Positions 17,952-27,437 are shown, counted from the stretch's first letter. The stretch is DNA of 45,619 nucleotides from Lacticaseibacillus camelliae DSM 22697 = JCM 13995 (GCF_001311195.1 NZ_BBAJ01000011.1:1-45619), one strand, 5' to 3'. Numbers and translations: made by a program. The notes: a model not told the origin generated them from the letters alone.

Positions 17952-18791
17952 CGCTTGGTCCCTCCCTTGCGCTTCAAATCAGAGAAGAACGTCTGAAACC
18001 AATTCTGTTTCTCAGAATCTTGAGGAATCAGCTGGGCCCTGAACAGCTTCAGGTAATCCGTGCGGGTCAAATCGCGAATCAAGTAATTGTTGGTCGTCAC
18101 GGTCACGCCGCCAGTCTCTTCGGAAATGACAATGGTCAACGCGTCAGTCACTTCACTGATCCCGACCGCCGCCCGGTGCCGAGTGCCCAACTCCTTGGGA
18201 ATCAAATTGCTCTCAGAAAGCGGCAGGTACGCGGCAGCCACGGCAATGCGATTGTCCCGAATGATGACCGCCCCATCGTGCAGCGGGGTGTTCGGAATAA
18301 AAATATTGATCAACAACTCGCCGGAAACGTCGGCATCAATTGGGATCCCGGTCTCGATGTAATCCTCGAGCCCAGTGTTTTTCTGAATGGTGATCAGCGC
18401 CCCGATTCGCCGCTTGCTCATGTACTGGATCGCTTTATCCAGCTCCTTGACCAACCGCTCTTCTTGCTGGTGTTCGTCGGTTTTGGTCCATGGCAGAACC
18501 GACCCGCGGCCAAGATGTTCCAGGCCACGCCGGATCTCCGGCTGAAAAATGATGACCATCGCAGGCACGGACCAGGTAATGATCATATCGACATATAGCC
18601 ACAGTGTGCAGCTGCAAGACAAGGGAAACAATCTTGATCACGACGATCACAAAGACGCCCTTAAGCAGCTGAACGGCCTTAGTCCCGCGTACCAGCATGA
18701 TCAGACGGTAGACCACATACCAGACGACCAGGATATCGATCAAATTGGTCAGCGTTGACCAGCGCAGTATGTTACTGAGAAAATCCTGCAT
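17948..18791 (-). CDS. cdaA: Diadenylate cyclase CdaA, one frameshift
   Basis: Makes c-di-AMP from two ATP; the messenger controls potassium and osmolyte transport and wall homeostasis. Three N-terminal helices (the first begins about residue 15, DILVVWYVVYRLIM) precede the DAC domain, with the signatures LHDGAVII and GTRHRAAVGI. GGAGG lies seven bases before ATG 18791. The frame breaks near 18608, where one extra base lies in QLH-LWLYVDM between helices 2 and 3; restored length is 280 aa, as in other CdaA. It is first in the cdaA-cdaR-glmM operon. Confidence 0.92.
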
Positions 18792-18820
18792 AGCCTGTCC
18801 TCCATTTATATTATCGACTT

Positions 18821-18829
18821 ATTATACCA
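18821..18829 (-). promoter_or_regulatory. Extended -10 promoter of cdaA-cdaR-glmM
   Basis: TGGTATAAT on the minus strand, an extended -10 with a perfect TATAAT, about 30 bases upstream of cdaA. No good -35 is seen at 17 bases. Confidence 0.55.
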
Positions 18830-19098
18830 CGGCCGCCGGGTTCTTCTTTGCGGGCCTGTCAGTGACTGTTTCGGGAAAATATTTTTCTGTACCAATACAG
18901 CCAGAATGAATTCGATTGCATCCAGTTCATGACCTCGTGAAAATGTACACAGAGTTCCTCAGTCTCAAGTCGTCCACCGCCTCCAGGCACGTTTTCTGAA
19001 ACACTGATTGATGCCTGTTATACCATGTTTTCACCTTGTTTACATCCATTTTCAACGCGTTAGGATGAAGGTAATCAAGACATGGAGATGTAACAAAC

Positions 19099-20525
19099 AT
19101 GGCAAAAGTTACTGCAATCAAGCAAGTTAATAAACAGGCGGACCCTGCCGCCGAAGTCAACACGTTGGTTGGCCGCGCTCAGCTCGCGTTCAACGCCTAC
19201 TCTAAATTCAGCCAGGCGCAAGTCGACGCGGTCACTAGCGCGGTCACAACTGCCGCCAGAGCGCACGCGAAGGACCTCGCGTTCCTCGCGTGGAAAGAAA
19301 CCGGCCGCGGCAACGCAGAAGACAAGGCCATCAAGAACATCTACGCGAGTCAATACATCTGGAATTCGATCAAGGACGATAAAACCGTCGGCATGATCGA
19401 AGACGACAAAGTCAACGGCCTGACCAAATATGCGGAACCGCTCGGTGTTTTGGCTGGGGTCACGCCGGTCACGAACCCCACCTCGACCGTCATTTTCAAA
19501 GCGATTCTTGCCCTGAAAACCAGAAACGCGATCATCTTTGGTCTGCACCCGCAGGCTCAGCAGTGCGGCGCGGCAACGGTCAAGGTGCTGGAGGCCGCGG
19601 CCGTCAAAGCCGGTGCCCCAGCGGGGCTGATTCAGTGCATTCAGCACCCCAGCATTGAGGCGTCCAGCGCACTCATGAACCATCAGGGTGTCGCTTTGGT
19701 CCTCGCGACCGGCGGCCCCAGCATGGTCAAAGCGGCCTACTCCACCGGCAAACCGGCACTGGGCGTGGGCCCCGGCAATGCGCCAGCCTACATTGAAAAA
19801 AAACTGCCGATATCGATGCTGCGGTCAACGATATCCTATTAAGTAAGTCTTTTGACAACTCGATGGTGTGCGCCTCCGAAAACAGCATCGTCGTTGATCG
19901 CGAGATTTACCCGGTTGTTCGTAAAGCCTTCAGTGAGCGCGGTGCCTACTTTGTTCCTGAAACTGAAATTGCGCAACTCAGCGACGCGGTGATCGATCCT
20001 CAGCGTCACACCGTCCGCGGGCCAATCGCCGGCCAGAGTGCAGAAACGATTGCAAAGAAGGCCGGGCTCAGCGTACCAAAAGGCACCAAGCTGCTGATTG
20101 CCAAGCTCGACGGCATCGGCCAGAATTTCCCGCTTTCCGGGGAAAAGCTCTGCCCGGTGTTGGGCCTGTACATCGCCAATGACCAGGCCAGCGCCTTCGA
20201 CCTGTGCCAGGCCCTCCTCAACTATGGTGGCCTCGGTCACACTGCGGCACTCCACACGACCGACGAAAAGGTCATTGCGGCATTTGGCGAAAGCATGCCA
20301 GCTTGCCGCATCTTGGTCAATTCTCCCGCCTCACTCGGTGGCATTGGCGGCTTGTTCAACAAGCTGACCCCGTCGTTAACGCTTGGCACCGGCTCTTACG
20401 GCAAGAACTCGATCTCGCATAACCTGACTGACATGGACCTGCTGAACATTAAAACCGTCGCTCGCGCCACCCGTCATCCGAACGAGCTGATCGGCGAATT
20501 GCGCGATTTGATTCACGCAAATTAA
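19099..20525 (+). CDS. Acetaldehyde dehydrogenase (CoA-acylating), stand-alone, one frameshift
   Basis: Reduces acetyl-CoA to acetaldehyde with NADH (or the reverse). The protein corresponds to the N-terminal half of AdhE: TPVTNPTSTVIFKAI, GGPSMVKAAYSTGKPALGVGPGN and the catalytic Cys in NSMVCASENS. It stops where the iron alcohol dehydrogenase half would begin (after LLNIKTVARATRHP), so it resembles EutE-type or stand-alone enzymes. The frame breaks at an A8 run (19796-19803); A9 would give YIEKKTADIDAAVNDI and 475 aa. GGAGATG precedes ATG 19099. No shell-protein or alcohol dehydrogenase gene is nearby. Confidence 0.88.
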
Positions 20526-20543
20526 TCAATTTCTCATTTTGCT

Positions 20544-20585
20544 AAAACGCCAGCACGGCTTGCCATCGCGAGTCGGCTGCGTTTT
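20544..20585 (+). terminator. Terminator of the aldehyde dehydrogenase
   Basis: AAAACGC-AGC (one bulged C) pairs with GCTGCGTTTT; the loop is about 20 bases. The T run is short, so strength is uncertain. Confidence 0.5.
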
Positions 20586-20671
20586 GCGCGCACCCGTTTA
20601 AAGCGCTTGAACAAACCGCAAAAATGGGTGTTCAATCGGCGCCAAAGCGTTAGAATGGCTCTATGAACCAC

Positions 20672-20739
20672 ACGGTCAATTGGCCGTAAAGTTTGGGGTG
20701 CCCGGCCCAGCCGGGCCATTTTTTCGGCGCATGCCGAAA
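20672..20739 (+). promoter_or_regulatory. Hairpin-rich leader of the cation ATPase with a terminator-like stem
   Basis: Three stems follow one another directly before the ATPase ribosome-binding site (GGAGG 20743-20747). The first is ACGGTCAATTGGCCGT (20672-20687). The second is GCCCGGC/GCCGGGC (20700-20716) followed by T6 (20719-20724), a complete intrinsic terminator. The third is TTTCGGC-GCAT-GCCGAAA (20722-20739). TGGCC (20681-20685) could pair instead with GGCCA (20714-20718), which would break the terminator. A TAGAAT at 20651-20656 may be the -10. The motif does not match the yybP-ykoY or M-box consensus that I know. Attenuation is inference. Confidence 0.45.
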
Positions 20740-20758
20740 CGTGGAGGTTAGAAAGATT

Positions 20759-23548
20759 ATGTCTGTGACAGAAAAAAAAGCACAGTACGCGACTGATTCA
20801 CCTGATGAGGTCCTAAAGGATCTCAATACCACCGCCACTGGGCTTAGTGAGGCCGAAGCAAAAAAAAGCGGCTCACCCAGTACGGGGATAATACGATCAC
20901 CAAAGCCCAGGGTGAATCTCGTTTCAAGGCATTCATTAAGAACTTCACCAGTCTGATGGCGATTCTCTTGTGGGTGTCCGGGTTCGTTGCGATCTTTTCC
21001 GGAACGCTGGAACTGGGGATCGCGATCTGGTTGGTCGACATCATTAACGGGCTGTTCAGCTACTGGCAACAGTTCCAGGCCAAAAAAAGCCACAGATTCA
21101 CTGATGGCCATGCTGCCGACCTACACGCAGGTCTATCGCGATGGCAAATTGGAGCAAAAAAATGCCACCGAGCTGGTCCCTGGCGATGTTTTCATGCTCC
21201 AAGCCGGCAACTCGATCCCAGTGGATGCCCGGTTGATCGAGGCCACCTCGATGCAAGTTGACCAAAGTGCGCTGACTGGTGAATCAGTACCAGAGTCCAA
21301 ATTTGTGAAATACGACCCAGGCGAAGGTCAGTTTGCCGAAAGCAACCTGATTTATGCTGGGACCACCATTGGTGCCGGCACTGGTAAAGCGGTGGCCATC
21401 GCCACCGGGATGCACACTGAGTTTGGGAAAATTGCGGCGCTGACGCAGCAACAGAAAAAGGCCAAGAGTCCGTTGGCCATCGAGTTGGATCACCTGACTC
21501 GGCAGATTTCCATCATTGCCATTGGCATCGGAATCGCCTTCTTCGTCGCTTCGATTTTCTTCGTTCACTACCCTGTCGCCAAAGCGTTCATCTTTGCACT
21601 GGGCATGATTGTTGCCTTCATCCCTGAAGGCCTGCTGCCAACGGTTTCTCTGAGTCTGGCGCAAGGCGTCACCCGAATGGCTAAAAAGCACGCACTGGTC
21701 AAGGATCTGAACTCCGTGGAAACACTGGGCGAAACCACTGTGATTTGTTCGGATAAGACCGGGACGCTGACCCAGAACCAGATGACGGTCAACCATGTTT
21801 GGACCCGTAGTAAGGAATACATCGTCACCGGGCAGGGCTACGTGAACAATGGCCACATTGAGCTTGCCGGGCAAAAAGTCGATCCTGCAAAAGAACCAGA
21901 GTTGAACCGGCTGATCAGCGTTTCGGCCCTCAACAATGATACCCAGGTTCAGCAGGATAAAGACAACGGCAAGCCTAAAATCCTAGGCACCCCAACCGAA
22001 GCGGCGTTGATCATTCTCGCTCAAAAGGCTGGCTACGATTTGGCCGCAGCCAATAAAGAAACCCCGCGGGTCAAGGAATTTTCCTTTGACTCCGACCGTA
22101 AGCGGATGAGCACGGTCCACCAGATCAATGATTCCACCCTGGCCGTCTGCGTCAAAGGCTCGCTGTCAGACATTGTGCACCAGTGTGACACGATTCAGGT
22201 CGATGGCAAGATTCGGCCGATTACTGACGATGACCGCCGCGCCATTGACGTCGCAAACACAAAGTACGCCAAGCTTGGCTTGCGTTCCCTGGCTGCCGCT
22301 TACCGTGAGATTCCGGCCGAATCTGATCAGCAGAAGCAACTGGATAATTTGACCATCGAAGAAGCCGAAAATCACCTGACCTTCGTCGGCCTGACTGTCA
22401 TGGCTGACCCACCGCGCCCAGAAATTTACGACGCCGTCAAGAAGTGCCATGAAGCCAACATCAAGATCATCATGGTCACCGGGGACTCCTCGCTGACTGC
22501 CAAGTCGATCGCCGTCAAAATTGGTCTGACCTCTGACAAAGCGCGCGTCGTGACCGGTACTGAACTTGAGGCCATGAGCGAAGCTGAACTGCAGGACGCG
22601 CTGAAGGGTGAGATCATTTTTGCCCGCGTTGCGCCTGAACAGAAGTACAAGATCGTTTCGACCCTGCAAAAGAACGGCGAAATTGTTGCCTCTACTGGTG
22701 ACGGGGTGAACGATGCGCCTGCCCTGAAGAAGGCCGACATTGGGGTCGCCATGGGGGTCACCGGGACTGACGTTGCCAAAGACGCCGCGGACATGATCCT
22801 CACCGATGATAACTTTGCTTCGATCGTTGCCGCCATTGAGGAAGGCCGGACCGTCTACTCTAACCTGCAGAAGTTCCTGACCTACATTCTGACCTCTAAC
22901 GTGCCAGAAGCCGTGCCTTCCGCCCTGTTCCTGTTCTCCGGTGGGTTAATTCCACTCCCAATGACGGTCATGCAGATCCTGACCGTTGACCTGGGCACCG
23001 ACATGCTGCCTGCGCTGGGGCTGGGCTCCGAACGAGCCGAACCTGGGATCATGCAGCAGCCACCGCGTGCCAAGAACGCGCACCTCATGAACAAGTCCGT
23101 GGTTTGGAAAGCCTTCCTCTGGTACGGCCTCATTAGCTCCGCCGTTTCCACGTTTGCGTACTTCTTCGTCAATGTGCAAAACGGTTGGCCAAGCATCGCC
23201 CTAGCCGCCTCCGGTCAGGTTTACTCCCGGGCGACGACCATGGTGCTCGGCGCGATCGTCTTCTCCCAGATCGCCAACGCCCTGAACTGCCGGACCAAGA
23301 CGGCCTCGGTCATGCAAGTCGGCCTGTTCTCCAACCGCCGCGTCTGGTACGGGATCGTGTTTGAAGTCATTCTGTTCGCCTTCCTGACCATGACGCCTGG
23401 TGTGCAGGAACTCTTCAACACCACAGTGCTTCAAGGCAGCGACTGGCTCTTCCTCTTCGCCATTCCAATTCCGATCTTCCTGATTGAACAGCTACGCAAG
23501 TGGATCGACCGGCGTCGCTTGGGCATCACTAGTAAAGCAGTCGCTTAG
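20759..23548 (+). CDS. Cation-transporting P-type ATPase, type IIC-like, two frameshifts
   Basis: P-type cation pump of the P2 group. It has an N-terminal cation-ATPase domain, the TGES loop (QSALTGESVPESK), the ion-site helix PEGLLPTVSLSLA, the phosphorylation site CSDKTGTLT, and the hinge TGDGVNDAPALKKADIGVAMG. It also has the LGTDMLPALGLGSE motif, which resembles Na,K/H,K-ATPase alpha subunits (LGTDM.PA) more than SERCA. Transported ion is unknown (Na+, K+, H+ or Ca2+). The start is ATG 20759. The frame breaks at an A8 run (20860-20867, one base short: AKKKRLTQYGDN) and an A7 run (21082-21088, one base too many); restored length is 929 aa. A structured leader precedes it. Confidence 0.88.
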
Positions 23549-23559
23549 CCATCATTTTG

Positions 23560-23596
23560 AACCGACCAGTTTGAACGTCAAACTGGTCGGTTTTTT
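23560..23596 (+). terminator. Terminator of the P-type ATPase
   Basis: AACCGACCAGTTTGA (23560-23574) pairs perfectly with TCAAACTGGTCGGTT (23578-23592) around a three-base loop, followed by T6. Confidence 0.9.
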
Positions 23597-23643
23597 GTCG
23601 GCTTCAATGCCAGAGCGCTGTCCGTTGAAAAAAGCACGACAAA

Positions 23644-23670
23644 GACACCATTTCGCCGTGAAATGGTGTC
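23644..23670. repeat. Perfect inverted repeat, possible minus-strand terminator
   Basis: GACACCATTTC (23644-23654) and GAAATGGTGTC (23660-23670) with a five-base loop. There is no T run on the plus strand. On the minus strand TTTGTC follows, so it could end a minus-strand transcript from 23.7-23.9 kb. Confidence 0.45.
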
Positions 23671-23757
23671 CCTGGCCGCGCTCCTCGCGGCTGTTTGATT
23701 GCTCCGGTTGCCCGGCGCCCTGCTACCCCTGCCGCGTCACCACGGCAAGTCGCTTGA

Positions 23758-23889
23758 TTAAGCTAGGAAAGTGGCAGCAGCATCCTTCCACACGCCCTTG
23801 AAGGGCCCCACAGTGTCGGTGTGGGCTTCATCGCCAAACAGATCTGAAGGCTCGGTGTGCCTGATCGACCCAGAATGCGGGTTGGACCG
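23758..23889 (-). other. Possible end of a small unrecognised gene in a gap
   Basis: The region 23597-24118 has no convincing gene, but one minus-strand frame ending at 23758 reads like protein: SDLFGDEAHTDTVG followed by PFKGVWKDAAATFLA, with codon use like neighbouring genes. It has no start codon of its own within the open stretch; given how many frames are broken here, the 5' end may be shifted. Upstream on the same strand lies a promoter-like pair (TTGCGA 23976-23981, extended -10 TGTTATCTT near 23953-23960), and downstream a hairpin at 23644-23670. Very tentative. Confidence 0.25.
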
Positions 23890-24118
23890 TCAGGAGGTGT
23901 CCGGGTAGTGATGCCAAGGCTGCGCTGGCCGCGGCTCCCTTCTTCCACTGTCAAGATAACATGGGTCAGGGCCACTCGCAAAAATTTTGACTCGGCCATG
24001 GTGATTTTTGTCAATGAGCTGGTGGCCACTGTTACTGCTGCCCGGCCGAGGCGAATCGCTTCTCGCTGTCATTAACGCGGTGTACACTGACTGCAAAGGA
24101 GAAAGCGAGGCGTCAAAA

Positions 24119-25053
24119 ATGGCCTTTAAGCTCATCATTCAGAAACCACCCGGCTTTGCGTTGCGCGTGGCCGGCTGGGTCTGCGACGGAATGACGCGCA
24201 GTGTCCTGACCCCAACTGGTGAAGTGGCGAACGTGCCGCTGCTGGTGATCTATGCAGATACTTTTCAGACCGAAAGCGGCGAGCCGCTCGCTTTACCGAG
24301 TCAGATCGTCACCGTTGTCTTATCCAAGACCCTGGCCGCCCGAGGGGCAAGCTGGTCACTGGGAGAGCGCCTGGCAGTCACCGGCTGGGTGCTTTCGTTC
24401 TCGCTGCTACACAGTCAGCATGCCCAAGCCTTGACCGCCGTGCGAAGGGCCATTGCGACGCTTGATCGTAACGGCCTCGCGAAGCTGCAGCGTGGCCAGT
24501 CCTTCCGTGGGCGGCAAATCAAGCAATTCACCGCTTGGCAGACCGCCTACCAGGCAGGAGACATTGATCTAGAAACGCTGCAGCGGCGGGAAGAGAACGC
24601 TTTTACCCAGAGCTCACCGGCTTTGTTACGTCAGTTGCGGCGTCTTCACCAGAAAGAACTCGCCACCCGCAAATCAGCGTTGACAAGGTTGGTGAAAGGC
24701 GCGCGGCGATTGCCCGCGCTAGACGGGGCGCGGCATATCCAGCGCCTGGTGACCAAGGAACACCTCGTTGATTTTTCGCCGCACCCAGAAGAGGAATTTG
24801 TCAGTATGGCACGCGTGCGATCCGCCCGAAAATTTCTGGATGGGCGGCGCGCAAACCTGCCGTGCGCATCAAGATGATGGATCAGCTTCATCACTACCGT
24901 CAGCAGTGGCTAAAAGCGGGCCGACCAACCTCGATGCTGCCAGACCCCGGCGCGAACCCGGCAACTCACCAGGCTTGGCTAGACTTTGAGGCTGATCGCG
25001 CACTCGCAAGCGCCACTCATCAGCAGGTTCGCAGAAGCCAGCGGGTAGATTAA
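24119..25053 (+). CDS. Unknown protein with an SSB-like OB-fold N-terminus, one frameshift
   Basis: I do not recognise this 311-aa protein. Residues about 20-95 (LTPTGEVANVPLLVIYAD, then LGERLAVTGWV) follow the order of an SSB OB fold: TPTG, VA-N, a strand, a QTESGEP turn like NQQGE, and a closing G-x-x-x-x-V-x-G strand like KGSLVAVEGRL. The rest (100-311) is helical and strongly basic, with clusters such as RREENAF, RQLRRLHQKELATRKSALT and KGARRLP, suggesting nucleic-acid binding. The frame breaks near 24861 (GCAAACCTG; one A short), after which AVRIKMMDQLHHYRQQW continues to 25053. The start has GAGG eight bases upstream. The OB-fold reading is inference from pattern, not from a search. Confidence 0.6.
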
Positions 25054-25090
25054 AAGAGTCACCATTCAAACCGGAATGGTGGCTCTTTTG
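25052..25090 (+). terminator. Terminator of the OB-fold protein
   Basis: AAAAGAGTCACCATTC (25052-25067) pairs with GAATGGTGGCTCTTTT (25074-25089) with one G-T pair. It overlaps the stop codon, as is common in this window, and could also work for the minus-strand gene ending at 25114. Confidence 0.85.
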
Positions 25091-25113
25091 GGCTAATCAT
25101 GCAACAGCCGACC

Positions 25114-25367
25114 TTAGAATAGCGGATTGAACGCCGCACTGGTTGACTGAAGCGTAAACGTTCTTGACGGCAGGTTCAGTGCGCGCTTAAGGCGAACACT
25201 GAGCGCTGTGGGTCCGAGGTTGGAGCTGAAACGATAACCGCCCTTGTAGGGCCGCAGGTAAGCCACGACCGGATTCAGCGCCAAGCGGACCGCGCGCTCT
25301 TCCTGGGCTGATCAAAGACCAACGAGTAGTCGACACCAAGCCCTGGTATCTCTGGTTCTTTTGCCAT
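25114..25367 (-). CDS. Small unknown protein, one frameshift
   Basis: A gene hidden by a frame break. ATG 25367 has an excellent AGGAGGAGG site upstream and starts MAKEPEIPGLGVDYSLVFDQP. The frame is then lost near 25312; one more C (CCC read for CCCC) gives QPQEERAVRLALNPVVAYLR and runs on through YKGGYRFSSNLGPTALSVRL to a stop at 25114, 84 aa in all. The protein has no membrane helix and no family I recognise. The strong ribosome-binding site and coding-like sequence in both halves support it. It ends just before the shared terminator at 25052-25090. Confidence 0.6.
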
Positions 25368-25449
25368 CGTTCTCGCCTCCTCCTGACGTAACCGGTTCCA
25401 TCCGTCTTTAATGTAGGACGCTGCCTGGCTAAAAACAACCGGCAAGGAC

Positions 25450-25477
25450 AAAAATAGCCCGCATTCAATGCGAGCTA
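25450..25477 (-). terminator. queH terminator overlapping its stop codon
   Basis: On the minus strand TAGC-CGCATTGAATGCG-GCTA forms a hairpin that includes the TAG stop of queH and is followed by TTTTT. Confidence 0.75.
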
Positions 25478-26239
25478 CTGGGCCTGACGGTGAAGCCGAA
25501 ACTGAATCCCGTTAAAATCATCGCCTTCGTGCTGCGCAACATACGCGGTGGCCTCGCGATTCACGCGCTTGAGGTCCACGCCTTGCGCCTTGGCCGCAAA
25601 TAAGCAGCCGCAGTAACACTGCCGGTAAACGTTGTACTCTTTGCACATCTGCACGGAGCGGGCGTAACCCCCACGCTTTTTAAAGTCGCTAGGCAGGTAA
25701 GCCACATTGTAAATGTGTTGGATCTCCAGCCCACCTTCGTTGATCCACTGCGCATTTTTACTTGGGCTGATGGTCAAGGTACTGCCAAAATAGTCAAAGC
25801 CCAACTGCCGGGCTTTCTGGGCCACGGCGTCCAGCCGAAAGTTGTAGCAGACTTTGCACCGCGCCCCGCCTTCGGGTTCGTCTTTCAGCGCCTTGGTGTG
25901 CGCGAGCCAATCGCTCGGGCGATACTCGGCACTGATGAAGCGTACCGTGTTCCCAGTCCGCTGATTAAAATCAGCGATGAAACGTTCCTGCACGAGTTTG
26001 CGCCGTTCGTACTCCATGCGCGGGTGAATATTTGGATTGTAGTAGTAAATCGTGACGTCGGCATACTGCGTCAAATATTCCAACGTGTAAGTCGAACACG
26101 GCGCGCAGCACGAGTGCATCAGAAGCCGCGGACGGCGGCCCGTCTGTTGCCAGCCGGCGATCACCTGCTGCAGGATCTGATCAAAATTGATTTTCTGATC
26201 CTTCTCGAACTGACTGGCAATGGTTTCGTATTCGAGCAT
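25475..26239 (-). CDS. queH: Epoxyqueuosine reductase QueH
   Basis: Iron-sulfur enzyme that reduces epoxyqueuosine to queuosine at position 34 of tRNAs with GUN anticodons (the QueH/DUF208 alternative to QueG). Cysteine motifs are clear: HSCCAPC, GARCKVCYNFRL and QCYCGCLF, which bind the 4Fe-4S cluster and an extra metal. About 254 aa, normal for the family, and intact. I choose the second possible start, ATG 26239 (MLEYETIA), with GGAGGGG five bases upstream; a GTG six bases earlier is possible. Confidence 0.92.
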   Translation of the reverse strand: MLEYETIASQFEKDQKINFDQILQQVIAGWQQTGRRPRLLMHSCCAPCSTYTLEYLTQYADVTIYYYNPNIHPRMEYERRKLVQERFIADFNQRTGNTVRFISAEYRPSDWLAHTKALKDEPEGGARCKVCYNFRLDAVAQKARQLGFDYFGSTLTISPSKNAQWINEGGLEIQHIYNVAYLPSDFKKRGGYARSVQMCKEYNVYRQCYCGCLFAAKAQGVDLKRVNREATAYVAQHEGDDFNGIQFRLHRQAQ

Positions 26240-26347
26240 GGCCACCCCTCCCGCTTGATGCTCCCAGTATACAAAAGCGGTGCTGCAAACACAACAAACC
26301 GGTGGTGCGACAAACAGGTCGGTCGGCGCCGCCGTTAATCCTGCTGG

Positions 26348-27205
26348 CTAGTCCTGCTCCAGGTAGTCACGCATCGCCGGTAAAGCTGAAGCCGCTTCGG
26401 TCGTCCCGGTCTGGTACAGCGCCTTCAGCTTATCGACATCGTGCTCCAGCCGGCCCACGGTCACCGGCTGCTCAGGTGCGATCACAAAGACCTGATTGGC
26501 CTTTTCCAATTGTTCCAAGGCCGCCGCCTGCCGATTATACATCTCCGGCCGGGCAATTGCGGTCTGAACAAACGTCGGATGGGCGGCAAAGGCGCGCTGA
26601 TAGGCGCGGCGCAGGACCTGGCTCGTCGGCGACTTGCGATAGGCACGCTCGCGAGTGCGAATGACGACCACTTTGTCATACCCGCGGTGCTGCGCGTACT
26701 CGAAGGGAATCGAATCGGCAATGCCGCCGTCCAGGCATGGCCCCGCACTGGTGTAGGCCTCAGCCGAAATGAACGGCATCGCGGCACTCGCCTTCAGGTC
26801 GGCCACCATATCACGCCCTTGGGGATGCCGGAAGTAAACCGCGTGACCCAGCTCGATCGAGGTCGCCACAACGACAAACTCACTGCGGGAAGTGCGGTAG
26901 GTTCGGTCATCAAAATTCTCCCAGTCGCCGCCGTGTTCGCCGAAAAGATAATCCAAATTGATGATGTCCTGGTGATGCAGTGCGCGCCCGACCGAGATAT
27001 AATTCTTGTCCGTGCGATGCTTCGTGTTGATCGCGTTCGTGCGCCCAATCTGCTCGGAGAGATAGTTCGTCCCACACAGCGCACCAGCAGAAACGCCGAC
27101 GACTAACTCGAAATGAACGTCGTGCGTCAAGAACGTGTCGAGCACGCCTGCTGTGTACTGGCCGCGCAAGGCGCCCCCTTCAAGAACTAATGCTGCTTTG
27201 TACAT
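26348..27205 (-). CDS. Patatin-like phospholipase/esterase
   Basis: Serine acyl hydrolase of the patatin/RssA-YjjU type with a Ser-Asp dyad. The oxyanion loop is LEGGALRGQYTAGVLD (about residues 8-23), the nucleophile elbow GVSAGAL (Ser near 40) and the acid motif DGGIADSIPF (Asp near 158). The 285-aa cytosolic protein is intact, with no signal peptide. AAAGGAG lies seven bases before the ATG, and a promoter lies about 70 bases upstream. Physiological substrate is unknown; relatives of this subgroup are usually lipid esterases. Confidence 0.9.
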   Translation of the reverse strand: MYKAALVLEGGALRGQYTAGVLDTFLTHDVHFELVVGVSAGALCGTNYLSEQIGRTNAINTKHRTDKNYISVGRALHHQDIINLDYLFGEHGGDWENFDDRTYRTSRSEFVVVATSIELGHAVYFRHPQGRDMVADLKASAAMPFISAEAYTSAGPCLDGGIADSIPFEYAQHRGYDKVVVIRTRERAYRKSPTSQVLRRAYQRAFAAHPTFVQTAIARPEMYNRQAAALEQLEKANQVFVIAPEQPVTVGRLEHDVDKLKALYQTGTTEAASALPAMRDYLEQD

Positions 27206-27276
27206 TCGCCGTCTCCTTTGTTGTGCGACTGCAGTGCGTCGCGACCGCCAGATCTTCGAGAAAACATTTGGCGTTT

Positions 27277-27305
27277 AGTATACGGGAGAAACCGCTTATT
27301 TACAA
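27277..27305 (-). promoter_or_regulatory. Promoter of the patatin-like gene
   Basis: TTGTAA (minus strand, 27300-27305) and TATACT (27277-27282) with 17 bases between; the 5' UTR is about 65 bases. Confidence 0.6.
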
Positions 27306-27437
27306 GTCGCCAGCCGGTGGCGTCTGTGAAGGTCAAACCAACACTCAACGCGGCATAGGTGGGGCTGAACGAAAAAAAGCGTGCCAAATGGCCGCAGCCG
27401 CCCCTCGTGTGCCATAATATGCACAGGAGATGAGAGC

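Noticed and set aside
18935-18952. Rex-like site upstream of the aldehyde dehydrogenase
   Set aside because: TCGTGAAAATGTACACAG has some symmetry but does not fit the TTGTGA-N6-TCACAA consensus well enough.
20586-20758. yybP-ykoY (manganese) or M-box riboswitch
   Set aside because: These often precede cation pumps, but the conserved loop sequences I know for them are not visible here.
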